From the NCBI RefSeq assembly GCF_007827045.1, contig NZ_RPFW01000001.1, positions 1,650,519 through 1,714,518 on the forward strand: a stretch of 64,000 bases of DNA. Direction: 5' to 3'. Below are positions 1 through 9,060 of the stretch, piece after piece. The stretch's first letter is position 1, and every line of letters starts with the position of its first letter. The translations under genes were made by a program, and so were the position numbers. The notes beneath the pieces are model-generated. The model was not told where the DNA came from and searched no databases. It saw only the letters and a list, made by a program, of their open reading frames with translations. Origin of the DNA: Trebonia kvetii (GTDB taxonomy: Bacteria; Actinomycetota; Actinomycetes; Streptosporangiales; Streptosporangiaceae).

Positions 1-1
1 G

Positions 2-169
2 CATGACGTGAACCGGGCCGAACGGCAGGCCCAGGACGCGGAGATGAACGCCGCCGACGCGCTGGATTACGCTTCGTGGGCCGTGGACCAGGCACAGCTG
101 GCTGTCCTCGATGCGGTAGACGCCCGCACGTGGGCTGACGCGCGGGCCGCCGCGTCGCCATCGAGCTAG
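2..169 (+). CDS. Small hypothetical protein, 3' end only
   Basis: The window opens inside this frame. The visible 55 codons run from His to a TAG stop and give an Ala-, Asp- and Glu-rich helical tail containing the stretch AVLDAVDARTWADARAA. This looks like the C-terminus of small actinobacterial helical proteins of unknown function, but the start lies outside the window and no domain can be named. The 156 bases that follow, before the next gene, hold no supported feature. Confidence 0.5.
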   Translation, partial: HDVNRAERQAQDAEMNAADALDYASWAVDQAQLAVLDAVDARTWADARAAASPSS

Positions 170-325
170 GCAACAAACGTAGCTGGCCGACCTGTCGTGT
201 CTGCTTCTCCCATGTCGCTGGGTAGAGCGTGGCATCGATGAGGGAAAGGGCAGGGCAGAGCGTCGCTTGCCAATGTGGTAGATGCCGCTTTCGTCCGATA
301 TTTCTCCGTCTGGAGAAGACCCGCT

Positions 326-1678
326 ATGAGCGTGACTGCCAACACTCGCGCAATGCTGCGCGACCGAGCAGCCGCTGTGCTGCACGGCAACGACGCAGGC
401 AGCTGGACCAAAGCGTCACCCGTTCTGTACCCACACCAGTGGAGCTGGGACAGCGCCTTCATCGCAATCGGATGGGCGCACCTGGACGTCCAGCGGGCCA
501 TGACCGAGCTCGAGCAGCTGTTCGCGGCGCAGTGGGCGACCGGCATGGTGCCGCACCTCGTGTTCCGGGCGGGCCCAGACCATCCTTACTTTCCCGGACC
601 GGAGTGGTGGGACACTTCCGCCTCACCGGCGGCGCCTGCGCCGCCGGTGAAGACGACCGGGATCTGCCAGCCACCGGTGCACGCCCTGGCGCTGCAGCGA
701 ATCTGGCAGCTGACACCAGAGGCACGGCAGCCTGAGATTCGCTCGCGCATTCAGGTGCTGTACCCGCGGATGGTCAACTGGCATCGCTATCTCGCCACCC
801 ACCGCGACCCCGAGGCATCCGGACTGGTCACGACCTTTCACCCGTGGGAGGGCACGGACAACTCTCCGCGCTGGGACCGCGCGCTTGAGCGCATCACGGT
901 AGCCAAGCCCGGCCCGTACACTCGCGTGGACACCAGTGAGGTTCCAGACCCGTCACAGCGGCCCACCAACTGGGACTACGACCGGTTCCTCTGGCTGGTC
1001 GAACAGCTCCGGAAATACCGGTACGACGACGCGCAGATCTACCGCGAGTACCCGTTCCTGATCAAGGACGTGTTCTTCAGCGCCATCCTCATCGCGGCGA
1101 ACGCCGCGCTGCTTGACCTAGCCGACGTAGCCGGGGCAGGCGACGACGACCGCGAGCAGCTGACCCGCTGGCTCGACCGCGGCCGCGCAGGACTGGCCAG
1201 CCGCTTCGACACTCAGACCGGCCTGTGCATCGACTACGACGTTCGCGCCGGGGAAGACATCCGGCTGCGAACGTTCGCTGGTTTCGCGCCGCTGTTCGCC
1301 CGCAGCGCGGACAGCGGTCAGCGCGCTGCCCAGCTGCGGCTTCTCGATTCCGAAGACTTCTGCGGCCATCCGCGCCTGCGCTGGCGCCTGCTGCCGAGCG
1401 CGTCCCCCGCCGAGTCGGGGTTCCAGCCGCACGACTACTGGCGCGGCCCGGTCTGGCCGGTCATCAACTGGCTGTTGTGGGAGGCGCTGAACATGCTCGG
1501 CTGCTCCGCCCGCGCGGACGAGATCCGCAGCGACTCACTCAGCCAGATCGCCGCCGGGGGGATCGGCGAGTATTTCGAGCCGTTCACCGGCAAGCAGCTC
1601 GGCTCGCCGCAGCAGTCCTGGACGGCCGCAGTCACGCTGGACTGGACGGCCTCCGATCACGGCGGCGAACCGAGCTAA
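326..1678 (+). CDS. GH63/MGH1-like glycoside hydrolase (possible glucosylglycerate/mannosylglycerate hydrolase)
   Basis: The product is 450 residues, cytoplasmic (no signal peptide), and has the (alpha/alpha)6 signatures of the MGH1/GH63-like family. These are YPHQWSWDSAFIAIG near residues 35-49, MVPHLVF near 80, RGPVWPVINWLL near 375, and a C-terminal FEPFTGKQLGSPQQSW. In this family the WDSAF aspartate and the C-terminal FEPFTG glutamate belong to the active site. Known relatives hydrolyse glucosylglycerate or mannosylglycerate, or trim alpha-glucosides; which applies here cannot be told. ATG at 326 was preferred to an upstream frame start because GGAGAAG lies 7 bases before it and the family homology begins just after. 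It is monocistronic and faces a STAS gene. Confidence 0.8.
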   Translation: MSVTANTRAMLRDRAAAVLHGNDAGSWTKASPVLYPHQWSWDSAFIAIGWAHLDVQRAMTELEQLFAAQWATGMVPHLVFRAGPDHPYFPGPEWWDTSASPAAPAPPVKTTGICQPPVHALALQRIWQLTPEARQPEIRSRIQVLYPRMVNWHRYLATHRDPEASGLVTTFHPWEGTDNSPRWDRALERITVAKPGPYTRVDTSEVPDPSQRPTNWDYDRFLWLVEQLRKYRYDDAQIYREYPFLIKDVFFSAILIAANAALLDLADVAGAGDDDREQLTRWLDRGRAGLASRFDTQTGLCIDYDVRAGEDIRLRTFAGFAPLFARSADSGQRAAQLRLLDSEDFCGHPRLRWRLLPSASPAESGFQPHDYWRGPVWPVINWLLWEALNMLGCSARADEIRSDSLSQIAAGGIGEYFEPFTGKQLGSPQQSWTAAVTLDWTASDHGGEPS

Positions 1679-1806
1679 TCCTCGGTGCTGGGCGGCTCGC
1701 CCTCGATCGTGCGCTGGCGGGCAGCCCGCACTAGAGCATGGCGGAGCTCCTTCGCGAGCACTCTATTCGGGCGCCGCAGGCCTTGGCGGGTGCCGGTCCC
1801 GGTCAT
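1675..1806 (-). CDS. Possible small basic protein (43 aa)
   Basis: A short frame on the minus strand encodes a basic peptide starting MTGTGTRQGLRRPNRVLAKE and ending EGEPPSTED. The helical, Arg-rich core (KELRHALVRAARQR) with an acidic tail looks protein-like rather than random. The stop overlaps the last four bases of the glycoside hydrolase gene on the other strand. No convincing ribosome binding site is visible. The rest of the 1679-1935 spacer shows nothing else. Family unknown; treat as tentative. Confidence 0.3.
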   Translation of the reverse strand: MTGTGTRQGLRRPNRVLAKELRHALVRAARQRTIEGEPPSTED

Positions 1807-1935
1807 GGTGGCCGGGCCCGGTATCGACACTCCCTCAGGCCCACACCGCCGGCCCTGCCTTCGCCGCGGAGGCGATCATGGAATTCGAAGATCCCAACCG
1901 GAGGTCAGACCACGTGGCGAACGCGCGGCCGAATG

Positions 1936-2472
1936 TCATGGGCTGTCCTCGATGCCGCCTTCGTGGCCGGGCGGGAGGTCAGTTGCTCCGTGAATGGTGA
2001 GCACTTGGTCTGCACCCAGGATCGCCAGAATCCTGGTCAGGTGGCTCTGCGGGCGGAGCAGCACCAGCCCGCCCCCAAGCTCTTTCAGGCTCCTTGCGGC
2101 TCCTGTCAAGATCGATATCGTCATCGAGTCCGCGAAGCTCAGTTCCGCCGTATCGACCGTCAGGTACAGCGTTCCGGTAGCCAGCTGAGCGGTAATCACG
2201 TCGGCGAGCTGCGCGGCGGTGGTGACGTCAGCCTCTCCGGCCACGGTGATCAATGGCCCGCACTCCCCGGCCTCGACGGACACGCGCAGTGTGCCCGCGA
2301 GGCTGTTCTTAGCAGCGCCGCGCCCCGCCGCGCCATTCTCGCCGGGCCGCGTGCCCGCGACCGGCTGCGGCTCGCGCGGCATGGTCTTCGCCCGCGCGGC
2401 GGCTGGCTGGTTCTGGCGGGTTTCCCTGCCCCGCCCCGGAGAAGGGAGCTCCTGGTCAAAGTCCATGGTCAT
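1936..2472 (-). CDS. STAS-domain protein (anti-sigma factor antagonist-like)
   Basis: A single STAS domain (about residues 65-165) follows a disordered, Pro/Arg/Ala-rich N-terminus of about 60 residues. The domain carries ITVAGEADVTTAAQL, the TAELSFADSMTI stretch in which the Ser of FADS sits where SpoIIAA-type antagonists are phosphorylated, and a final LLRPQSHLTRILAILG helix. Such proteins bind or release anti-sigma kinases in partner switching. No kinase of the RsbW type lies next to it. The start chosen is the ATG at 2472 preceded by AGAGAAG; a TTG 21 bases upstream, with GGAGGAG 13 bases before it, is an alternative. The usual GL after DS is replaced by MT, so the contact helix is slightly unusual. 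Confidence 0.75.
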   Translation of the reverse strand: MTMDFDQELPSPGRGRETRQNQPAAARAKTMPREPQPVAGTRPGENGAAGRGAAKNSLAGTLRVSVEAGECGPLITVAGEADVTTAAQLADVITAQLATGTLYLTVDTAELSFADSMTISILTGAARSLKELGGGLVLLRPQSHLTRILAILGADQVLTIHGATDLPPGHEGGIEDSP

Positions 2473-2611
2473 CGGCGTCTTCTCTGCACTCAAGAGGCCG
2501 GTCGGTCTCCTCCAAGCCTGACCCGGACCGCGTAACCTGTCAATAGAAGCACGTGAAAAAATTCATGTGTTTCAACTCGCGTTAACTGACTCGCGTTGCT
2601 ACGGTCGTGGT

Positions 2612-2971
2612 ATGGAAGCTGACGGGCAACACGGCAGCCGGTGGACGCTGCTGACCGGGCACGGACATGTGCTCGTGGAGATTGCCCGTAACCCCCAGGC
2701 CCGTATCCGCGACATCAGCTCCATCGTCGGCCTCACCGAGCGCACCGTGCAGGCCATCGTGGCCGACCTGGCAGCCGAGGGCTACATCACCCGCGCCCGC
2801 GTCGGGCGGCGCACCCAGTACACCGTGAACCCCGAAACGCCATTCCGGCACAGCGCCCAGGAAGGACTCCGGGTAGGCCCGCTCCTGGACCTCCTCACGG
2901 CCATGGCCGACACCGACACGGCCAAACCCCGCGCGGCCCCCGCAGCCCGCATGACGACTTCACCTGACTAA
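2612..2971 (+). CDS. Winged helix-turn-helix regulator (MarR/ArsR-like)
   Basis: The 119-residue protein has a winged helix-turn-helix: helices around HVLVEIARNPQARIRDIS and LTERTVQAIVADLAAEGY, then a wing RARVGRRTQYTVNP. It lacks metal-binding cysteines, so it is more like the small MarR/IclR-style actinobacterial regulators than a metal-sensing ArsR protein. ATG at 2612 was chosen because it is the only start just before the domain; no strong ribosome site is visible. It is divergent from the STAS gene with a 139-base spacer that could hold both promoters. Ligand and targets are unknown. Confidence 0.7.
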   Translation: MEADGQHGSRWTLLTGHGHVLVEIARNPQARIRDISSIVGLTERTVQAIVADLAAEGYITRARVGRRTQYTVNPETPFRHSAQEGLRVGPLLDLLTAMADTDTAKPRAAPAARMTTSPD

Positions 2972-3119
2972 GAGCGCAACCGCGTGCCGCTGCAGCATGC
3001 CCAGGATCCTTTAGCGATCGGCGGCGAAGATCCAGCGTGGGTAGGCCCCCAGGCTGGTCATCACCCTGCCCCTTCTATCGGGTCTACCAGAGCTTGCGGG
3101 CCGTCGGCGAACGTGATGG

Positions 3120-4208
3120 TTAACTGTGACGAAATTCGACCACGTCGCCGTCTTGCATGATGTACTCCTTGCCCTCGATGCGGGCCTTGCCCGCGGCGCG
3201 GGCCGCGGTGACCGAGCCCGCGGACATCAGGTCGTCGTAGGAGACGATCTCGGCCTTGATGAAGCCCTTCTGGAAGTCGGTGTGGATCACGCCTGCCGCC
3301 TCCGGGGCGGTCGCGCCGATCGGGATCTCCCAGGCGCGGGACTCCTTGGGTCCAGCGGTGAGGAAGGTCTGCAGGCCGAGGGCGCGGAAGCCGGCCTTGG
3401 CCAGCTGGGACAGGCCGGGCTCGCCAAGGCCGGCCTCCGCGAGCAGCTCGGCCGCCTCCTCGTCGGAGAGCTCGGCGAGGTCGGCCTCGGTCTTCGCGTC
3501 GAGAAAGATCGCCTCGGCGGGCGCCACCAGGTCTTCGAGCTGCTTCTTCAGGCCCTCGTCCGACAGTTCGCCCACGTCCATGTTGAACACGTACAGGAAC
3601 GGCTTGGCCGTCAGCAGGTGCAGTTCCCGCAGCGCGGAAAGCGAGATCCCGGCGCCCGCGGCGCCGGCGAACAGCGTCTTGCCGGAATCGAGCACCGCCA
3701 CCGCCGCTTGCGCGGCGGCCGCCGTCTCCAGTTTCTCCGGGTCCTTGGTGAACTTCGTCTCCTTCGCGAGCCTGGGGGCCGCCTTCTCCAGGGTCTGCAG
3801 GTCGGCGAGGATCAGCTCGGTGACGACCGTCTCGATGTCGCCCTCCGGCTCCGCCGAGCCCTCCACCCGGGTCACGTCAGGGTCGTTGAAGACCCGGACG
3901 ACCTGGCAGATCGCGTCGGTCTCCCGGATGTGACCGAGGAACTGGTTGCCGAGCCCCTGGCCCTGCGACGCACCCTTCACCAGGCCGGCGATGTCGGTGA
4001 ACCGCACCGACGCCGGCACTAGCCGAGCCGAGCTGTACAGCTTCCCAAGGGCACCGAGCCGCGGGTCGGGTACGCCAACCACGCCGACGTTCGGCTCGAT
4101 CGTGGCGAACGGGTAGTTCGCGGCGAGCGCCCCCGCCTTGGTCAGCGCGTTGAACAGGGTGGACTTACCGACATTGGGCAGGCCGACGATTCCGATAGAC
4201 AGGCTCAC
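3120..4208 (-). CDS. ychF: Redox-regulated ATPase/GTPase YchF (OLA1 family)
   Basis: The 362-residue product matches the usual YchF length. It shows G1 GLPNVGKSTLFNALT near residues 8-22, G3 DIAGLVKGASQGQGLGNQFL, and the altered G4 (FNMDVGEL) that favours ATP over GTP in this family. The C-terminal TGS domain ends in FIKAEIVSYDDLM, GKARIEGKEYIMQDGDVVEF. YchF/OLA1 proteins bind ribosomes and affect stress responses. The GTG at 4208 gives the canonical VSLSIGIVGLPN start; the frame is open further upstream without similarity. It follows an ABC transporter gene on the same strand after 80 bases. Confidence 0.96.
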   Translation of the reverse strand: MSLSIGIVGLPNVGKSTLFNALTKAGALAANYPFATIEPNVGVVGVPDPRLGALGKLYSSARLVPASVRFTDIAGLVKGASQGQGLGNQFLGHIRETDAICQVVRVFNDPDVTRVEGSAEPEGDIETVVTELILADLQTLEKAAPRLAKETKFTKDPEKLETAAAAQAAVAVLDSGKTLFAGAAGAGISLSALRELHLLTAKPFLYVFNMDVGELSDEGLKKQLEDLVAPAEAIFLDAKTEADLAELSDEEAAELLAEAGLGEPGLSQLAKAGFRALGLQTFLTAGPKESRAWEIPIGATAPEAAGVIHTDFQKGFIKAEIVSYDDLMSAGSVTAARAAGKARIEGKEYIMQDGDVVEFRHS

Positions 4209-4288
4209 GAACCGCGAGTCTAGTGGCGGACCAGGCACGACCCGGAATCAAGCCGTCCGCACAGGCCACGGCGGTCAGCGGGACGTGC

Positions 4289-6022
4289 CTAGCCGGCGTT
4301 GCGCGGACAGGGGTTGCGGCGGTCGATGACGATGCTCGCCGCCATCACCAGCAGCACCGCGAGCGCCGCGAGCAGCACCCAGTTCTCCCAGGCCGCCCGG
4401 TCGAGCACGATGATGAGCGCGGCGACGAGCAGGGTAAGCGGAACCGATGCCGCGCCGGCCGGAGTCGGCGCCCGTGCGGGCGCCTGGAGAGACACGGAAA
4501 TCAGCAGGGCGAGGAAGTACGCGACCACCGAGGAAAGCAGGACCGTCAGGTAGACCGCGCCGTACCCGGCGGGCAGCCGGGAGGAGGCCGCGGGCACCAG
4601 GAGTACGACCGCGTCGGCGACCGCAAGGAGAGGCAGCACGATGGCGGCCTTCGCCAGCACGTAGGCGGTCGAGCTGAGTCCGACGAAGCGTTCGGCGCGC
4701 AGCACGCCGAGCTCGTCGCGGACCTGGGGTAGCCCGTAGCCAAGGCCGAGACCGAACCCGCCGGCCACAAGCCAGGCCGAGGCGGCCGGATGACCGTCGA
4801 GCGCGCCCAAGCCGATCAGCAGCGCAATGGCGACGAGCAGCGCCAGGGGGAGGCCCGTGAACACCACGCGGGCGGCCACGGACCTGGCGAGCACCGCGGC
4901 GTTCCGTCCGGCGAGCAGTGGCAGCTGGCGGGCAGGCCGCAGCACGCGAGCGGCGCGCGCCGTCCCGCGACCGCACGCGGGAACCGCAGCCTGACCGGCC
5001 TGGGCGGCCGCGGCCGGACCCGCCGAGCCCGGGTCCCGCTGAGCCGGTCCTGACGGGCCGGCTTGCTCCGCCGCCCAGTTCCGCTCGTCGCCTGGCCACT
5101 CATCGGCGGGCATTTCGTCCCTGGCGTGCGGCACCAGGCCGGCCATGTCGTCGTCCGGGTCGGTCGCGGTGAGCGTCACGCTCGGGCTGCCAGCCGAGTG
5201 CGGCCCCGCCGCATCGGGCAGCAGGACCGCGGGCCCCGGGGCGGGCGGCGTAGCAAGGGCGGGCAGGAACCCGGCCCTGGTCTGCGAGAAATGGAAGAAG
5301 CGCCGCGACCACGCCATCGCGGGATCGCCGAGCCCCGCCAGCCGTTCGTAGATCTCATCGAGGCTGTCCGCGCCGAAGTAGCCGCAGGCGCCCTCCGGCG
5401 TGCCGTAGTAGGCCAGGTGCCCCCCGGTGGCCAGGACCGCAACCTTGTCGCAGCGTACGGCGTCGAGCGGCCGGTTCGTCGTGAGCACCACGGTCATGCC
5501 CTCGTCACAGCGGCCGCGGAGCAGCCGCATGATTTCGGCGCCCTGGGCCGGGTCGAGGCCAGCCGTCGGCTCTTCGAGGAACATCAGCTCGGGCCCGGCG
5601 AGCAGTTCGGCCGCGATGGCGGCCCGCCTGCGCTCCCCCGGGTCGAGGTCGGCGACAGCAACGGCGGCGCTCCGCGTCAGGTTCGCGAGGCGGAGCATGC
5701 CGTCGATCAGGCCGCCTGGCGCCCGGATGCCGCGGAGCCCCGCCGTGTAATGCAGCGCGCGGCCGAGCGGCAGCACGTTGGGGAGGGTGTCAGCGTCAGG
5801 GACATAACCGATCTGCGATGCGGCGCTCTGCCTGACGACGACGCCGGAGGACGGCGGCCGCAGCCCGGAAAGGGCATCGAGCAGCGTCGTCTTGCCCGAT
5901 CCCGCGCCGCCGACGATGGCGACCAGCTCACCACACCCGATAGTCAACGACGCGTCACGCAACGTAACGCTCCTTGCACGTCCGCGCTGCCCGATCGCGC
6001 GCGCCTCGATGGCCGCCTGCAC
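4289..6022 (-). CDS. ABCG-type half transporter (ATPase fused to ABC-2 membrane domain)
   Basis: The 577-residue protein joins an N-terminal nucleotide-binding domain to six hydrophobic segments (about residues 385-575). The ATPase part has Walker A GGAGSGKTT near 38-46, Walker B ELMFLEEPTAGLDPAQ near 160, and the post-Walker tail YYGTPEGACGYFGADS typical of ABCG/White-like and mycobacterial Rv1747-like proteins, but no FHA domain. The ABC signature is degenerate: LDPGERRR stands where LSGGERRR is expected. A Pro/Ala-rich linker of about 100 residues separates the domains. The start ATG at 6022 has GGGAG five bases upstream. It is divergent from rmuC with a 72-base spacer. Substrate unknown. 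Confidence 0.85.
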   Translation of the reverse strand: MQAAIEARAIGQRGRARSVTLRDASLTIGCGELVAIVGGAGSGKTTLLDALSGLRPPSSGVVVRQSAASQIGYVPDADTLPNVLPLGRALHYTAGLRGIRAPGGLIDGMLRLANLTRSAAVAVADLDPGERRRAAIAAELLAGPELMFLEEPTAGLDPAQGAEIMRLLRGRCDEGMTVVLTTNRPLDAVRCDKVAVLATGGHLAYYGTPEGACGYFGADSLDEIYERLAGLGDPAMAWSRRFFHFSQTRAGFLPALATPPAPGPAVLLPDAAGPHSAGSPSVTLTATDPDDDMAGLVPHARDEMPADEWPGDERNWAAEQAGPSGPAQRDPGSAGPAAAAQAGQAAVPACGRGTARAARVLRPARQLPLLAGRNAAVLARSVAARVVFTGLPLALLVAIALLIGLGALDGHPAASAWLVAGGFGLGLGYGLPQVRDELGVLRAERFVGLSSTAYVLAKAAIVLPLLAVADAVVLLVPAASSRLPAGYGAVYLTVLLSSVVAYFLALLISVSLQAPARAPTPAGAASVPLTLLVAALIIVLDRAAWENWVLLAALAVLLVMAASIVIDRRNPCPRNAG

Positions 6023-6094
6023 GCTCCCTATTCTCTCCGGCTACCTCGCGTGTCTACCCTCTGGGTTGTCAGTGCCCTGTCGAATACTGAACCC

Positions 6095-7234
6095 ATGACC
6101 GTCTTCGCCTTGCTTGCCGGGATCGCGATCGGCGTCGCGCTCGGCTACCTGCTCGCCCGCAACCGGCTCGGCACCGTCGCCGCCACCGCGACAGAGCGGG
6201 CCCGCGCGGCCCAGGAGCGGGCGGCGATCCTCGAGCGGGCCGCGGCGGAGAAATCCGCACTCGCCGAGGGACAGCTCGCGCAGCGATTCGACGTCGAGCA
6301 GCTCGTCGGGCCGATGCGGGAGACACTCGCCCGCGTGGAGCGGCAGCTGCGGGAGTCCGACGACGCGCGCATCAGGTCGCACACCGAGCTCGCGCAGCAG
6401 GTGAAGTTCACCAGGGAGGGCACGGACCAGCTTCGGGAGCAGACTAGGGCGCTGGTCAGCGCGCTGCAGCGGCCGGAGGCTCGCGGCCGGTGGGGTGAGC
6501 TCCAATTGCGCCGGGTGGTCGAGCTCGCGGGCATGGCGGCGCATGTGGACTTCGACGAGCAGGTCATCATCGACGGCGGGCTGCGGCCGGACATGGTGGT
6601 GCGACTGGCCGGCGGCAAGAACGTGGTTGTCGACTCCAAGGTGTCGCTCGCCGCCTACCTGGAGGCCGCGTCCGCGGCGGACGAGGCGACCCGCGAGGCG
6701 CGCATCGCCGCGCACGCCAGGCACCTGAAGGCGCACGTGGACCAGCTCGGCTCCAAGTCATACTGGTCGGCGCTCGCCGAGACGCCGGAGTTCGTGGTCA
6801 TGTTCATTCCCGGCGAGGCGTTCCTCGCGCCCGCACTCGAGTACGATCCGGCGCTGCTCGAACACGCGCTCGCCCGCCGGGTGCACATCGCGACGCCGAC
6901 CACACTCATTTCGATGCTGCGCACCGTCCAGTACGCCTGGCAGCAGCAGGCGCTATCGGAGAACGCGCGGGCCGTGTTCGAGCTCGGCAGGGAGCTGTAC
7001 GACAGGCTGTCCGGCATGGGCGGACACCTGGAACGCCTCGGCAAGGAGCTGACGTCCGCCGTCGGCGCCTACAACAAGACAGTGGGGACCCTGGAAACGC
7101 GGGTTCTGGTCAGCGCGAGAAAGCTCGCGGCCCTCGGCGTCGTGGAGGCCGAACTGACCGCACCAGACGCGGTGGCCGAGACGGCGCGGCCGCTGTCGGC
7201 GCCGGAACTCGTCACGGCGGACCCGTTGCCGTAG
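6095..7234 (+). CDS. rmuC: DNA recombination protein RmuC
   Basis: The 379-residue protein starts with one membrane segment (MTVFALLAGIAIGVALGYLL), then a coiled coil of about 110 residues and the RmuC nuclease-fold core. Core motifs include RGRWGELQLRRVVELAGM, DMVVRLAGGKNVVVDSKVSL, ETPEFVVMFIPGEAF and ATPTTLISMLRTVQYAWQQ. RmuC limits recombination between short inverted repeats and is thought to process DNA structures. ATG at 6095 was chosen although the frame is open for a further kilobase upstream, because that extension is antisense to the ABC transporter and lacks similarity. It converges on ispH, 34 bases away. Confidence 0.93.
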   Translation: MTVFALLAGIAIGVALGYLLARNRLGTVAATATERARAAQERAAILERAAAEKSALAEGQLAQRFDVEQLVGPMRETLARVERQLRESDDARIRSHTELAQQVKFTREGTDQLREQTRALVSALQRPEARGRWGELQLRRVVELAGMAAHVDFDEQVIIDGGLRPDMVVRLAGGKNVVVDSKVSLAAYLEAASAADEATREARIAAHARHLKAHVDQLGSKSYWSALAETPEFVVMFIPGEAFLAPALEYDPALLEHALARRVHIATPTTLISMLRTVQYAWQQQALSENARAVFELGRELYDRLSGMGGHLERLGKELTSAVGAYNKTVGTLETRVLVSARKLAALGVVEAELTAPDAVAETARPLSAPELVTADPLP

Positions 7235-7268
7235 GCGAAGCACGAACCCGTTCGGAATGATCCTGGAG

Positions 7269-8210
7269 TTACTTGCGGAGCTCGCGCGGGAGCTGGAAGG
7301 ACATCCGCTCCTTGATCGCCTCGACCTCTTCGACGTCGCCGAAGCCGAGCGCGGCCAGCTTGCCGAGCACCCCTGCGATCAGTTCCTCGGGCACCGAGGC
7401 GCCGCTTGTCAGGCCCACGGTGGTGACGCCGGCCAGCCACCTTTCGTCCATCTCGCCCGCGTCGTCGACCAGGTAGGCGGCGCGCGCGCCCGCGTCCTTG
7501 GCCACCTCGACAAGCCGGACGGAATTGGAGGAGTTACGCGAGCCTACGACGATCACCACGTCGCAGTCGGGCGCGATCGCCTTGACCGCGGCCTGCCTGT
7601 TCTGCGTGGCGTAGCAGATGTCGTCGCTCGGCGGGTCGATGAGCTGCGGGAATCGCGTCTTGAGGGCCGAGACCGTCTGCACCGTCTCGTCGACAGACAG
7701 CGTGGTCTGCGAAAGCCAGACCACCTTTGCGGGGTCACGCACCTGGACGTCGTCCGCACCCCCGGGACCGTCCACCAGGTGGATGAACTCCGGGGCCTCG
7801 CCGGTGGTGCCGATGACTTCCTCGTGGCCCTCGTGGCCGATGAGCAGGATGTCGTAGTCGCCGGCCGCGAACCGCTTCGCCTCGTTGTGCACCTTGGTGA
7901 CGAGCGGGCAGGTCGCGTCGATGGCTACCAGGTTCCGCCGGCGCGCCTCGTCGCGGACCTGCGGCGCGATGCCGTGCGCCGAGAATACGACCACGCTGCC
8001 CTCGGGAACCTCATCGGTCTCTTCGACGAAGATGGCGCCGCGCTTCTCGAGCTCGCTCACCACATGCGTGTTATGCACGATCTGCTTGCGCACGTATACC
8101 GGTGCGCCGAACTTGCCGAGCGCGATCTCCACGGCTTGCACGGCCCGGTCGACCCCTGCGCAGTAGCCACGAGGCTTTGCCAGCAGGACCCGTCGGTGGG
8201 TCTCAGACAT
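7269..8210 (-). CDS. ispH: 4-hydroxy-3-methylbut-2-enyl diphosphate reductase IspH (LytB)
   Basis: This is the last enzyme of the MEP pathway, reducing HMBPP to IPP and DMAPP with a [4Fe-4S] cluster. The three cluster cysteines are visible: [14 protein letters not shown] (Cys17), [12 protein letters not shown] and [11 protein letters not shown]. The family motifs [25 protein letters not shown] and [10 protein letters not shown] are intact. The length of 313 residues is normal. MSETHRR at 8210 is the start used; an in-frame ATG three codons upstream is possible, and the only purine-rich stretch (GGGAGG) sits unusually close. It is divergent from the lipid-droplet-type gene across a 209-base, relatively AT-rich spacer. 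Confidence 0.97.
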   Translation of the reverse strand: MSETHRRVLLAKPRGYCAGVDRAVQAVEIALGKFGAPVYVRKQIVHNTHVVSELEKRGAIFVEETDEVPEGSVVVFSAHGIAPQVRDEARRRNLVAIDATCPLVTKVHNEAKRFAAGDYDILLIGHEGHEEVIGTTGEAPEFIHLVDGPGGADDVQVRDPAKVVWLSQTTLSVDETVQTVSALKTRFPQLIDPPSDDICYATQNRQAAVKAIAPDCDVVIVVGSRNSSNSVRLVEVAKDAGARAAYLVDDAGEMDERWLAGVTTVGLTSGASVPEELIAGVLGKLAALGFGDVEEVEAIKERMSFQLPRELRK

Positions 8211-8419
8211 GCCTCCCATGGTAGGCGAGCGTGCCGGCCGCTCCGCCAGACGCCCGGCTGTTAGCGGATGACCCCATGCAGACGTGCGGCGTCCGTTTGG
8301 TGACGATTTTTGGTACCAAGGTAGAAAAGCGAAGGTCGCACCTTTATTAAGACACAACGGCGCGGCGGTTCCTCGGGCAGACTGGAGCTCTATCGTTTTT
8401 CTCCCGAGGAGTGTGTGAT

Positions 8420-8965
8420 ATGCGCGTCCCGGTCAACGAGCGCGTGAAGGACGTCCCGGCCTCGGCGCTGCGGGCGATGTTCGCCGGCATTGGCTCCCTG
8501 CTTTCGGTCACCGACAGGATCCGCCCGAAGCACGCCGCGCCACAGGCAGCGGCAGAACCCGAGGTCCCCGCGACGGCAGCGACCGTGGCAGCCGAAACCG
8601 TGGCAGAGCCAGCGGCTTCCGTCGGCCCTGAGGTCACGGTGGAGTCCGAGGCCCCCGCTGAGCCGGAGGCCGCGGCAGTCGCCGAGGCCGAGCCTGAGGC
8701 GACCGCCGAGGCCGAGCCCGCGGCGGTCGCCGAGCCCCAGGCCTCCGTCGGGCCTGAGGCGTCCGCGGGTAGCGAGGCCGAGCCGGCCGCGCTTCCCATC
8801 GCCAACTATGACGAGCTGTCGATCGCGTCGCTGCGCGCCAGGCTCCGCAACCTCTCGATCGAGCAGCTCGCCGAGCTCATCTCCTACGAGAAGGGCCACG
8901 CGGCGCGCGAGGACGTCGTCGCCATGTTCGAGCGCCGCATCGCCAAGGTCGAGTCCGAGGCCTGA
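8420..8965 (+). CDS. Lipid droplet-associated protein-like (Rv1109c-type neighbour of xseA)
   Basis: The 181-residue protein has an N-terminal segment ([20 protein letters not shown]), a middle of about 85 residues composed almost only of Ala, Glu, Pro and Val, and a helical C-terminal domain containing [21 protein letters not shown]. The position between ispH and xseA matches the mycobacterial order ispH-Rv1109c-xseA-xseB, whose Rv1109c family is annotated as lipid-droplet associated; that assignment here is inferred from context and architecture. GAGGAG lies 8 bases before ATG 8420, which decides the start over a GTG three codons earlier. The low-complexity centre is probably unstructured. 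Confidence 0.65.
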   Translation: MRVPVNERVKDVPASALRAMFAGIGSLLSVTDRIRPKHAAPQAAAEPEVPATAATVAAETVAEPAASVGPEVTVESEAPAEPEAAAVAEAEPEATAEAEPAAVAEPQASVGPEASAGSEAEPAALPIANYDELSIASLRARLRNLSIEQLAELISYEKGHAAREDVVAMFERRIAKVESEA

Positions 8966-9060
8966 TCCCGTTCCTCCGTCCCGGCGTGCCGAACTAGCAG
9001 GCCGACACGCCGGGACGGCGGGGCGTACGCCGTGTCGTACCCCCGAGAGACAATTGAGTC

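Noticed and set aside
5063..6094. Open frame extending rmuC upstream by about 340 codons
   Set aside because: It is antisense to the ABC transporter and shows no similarity or ribosome site; RmuC homology begins at MTVFALLAG (6095).
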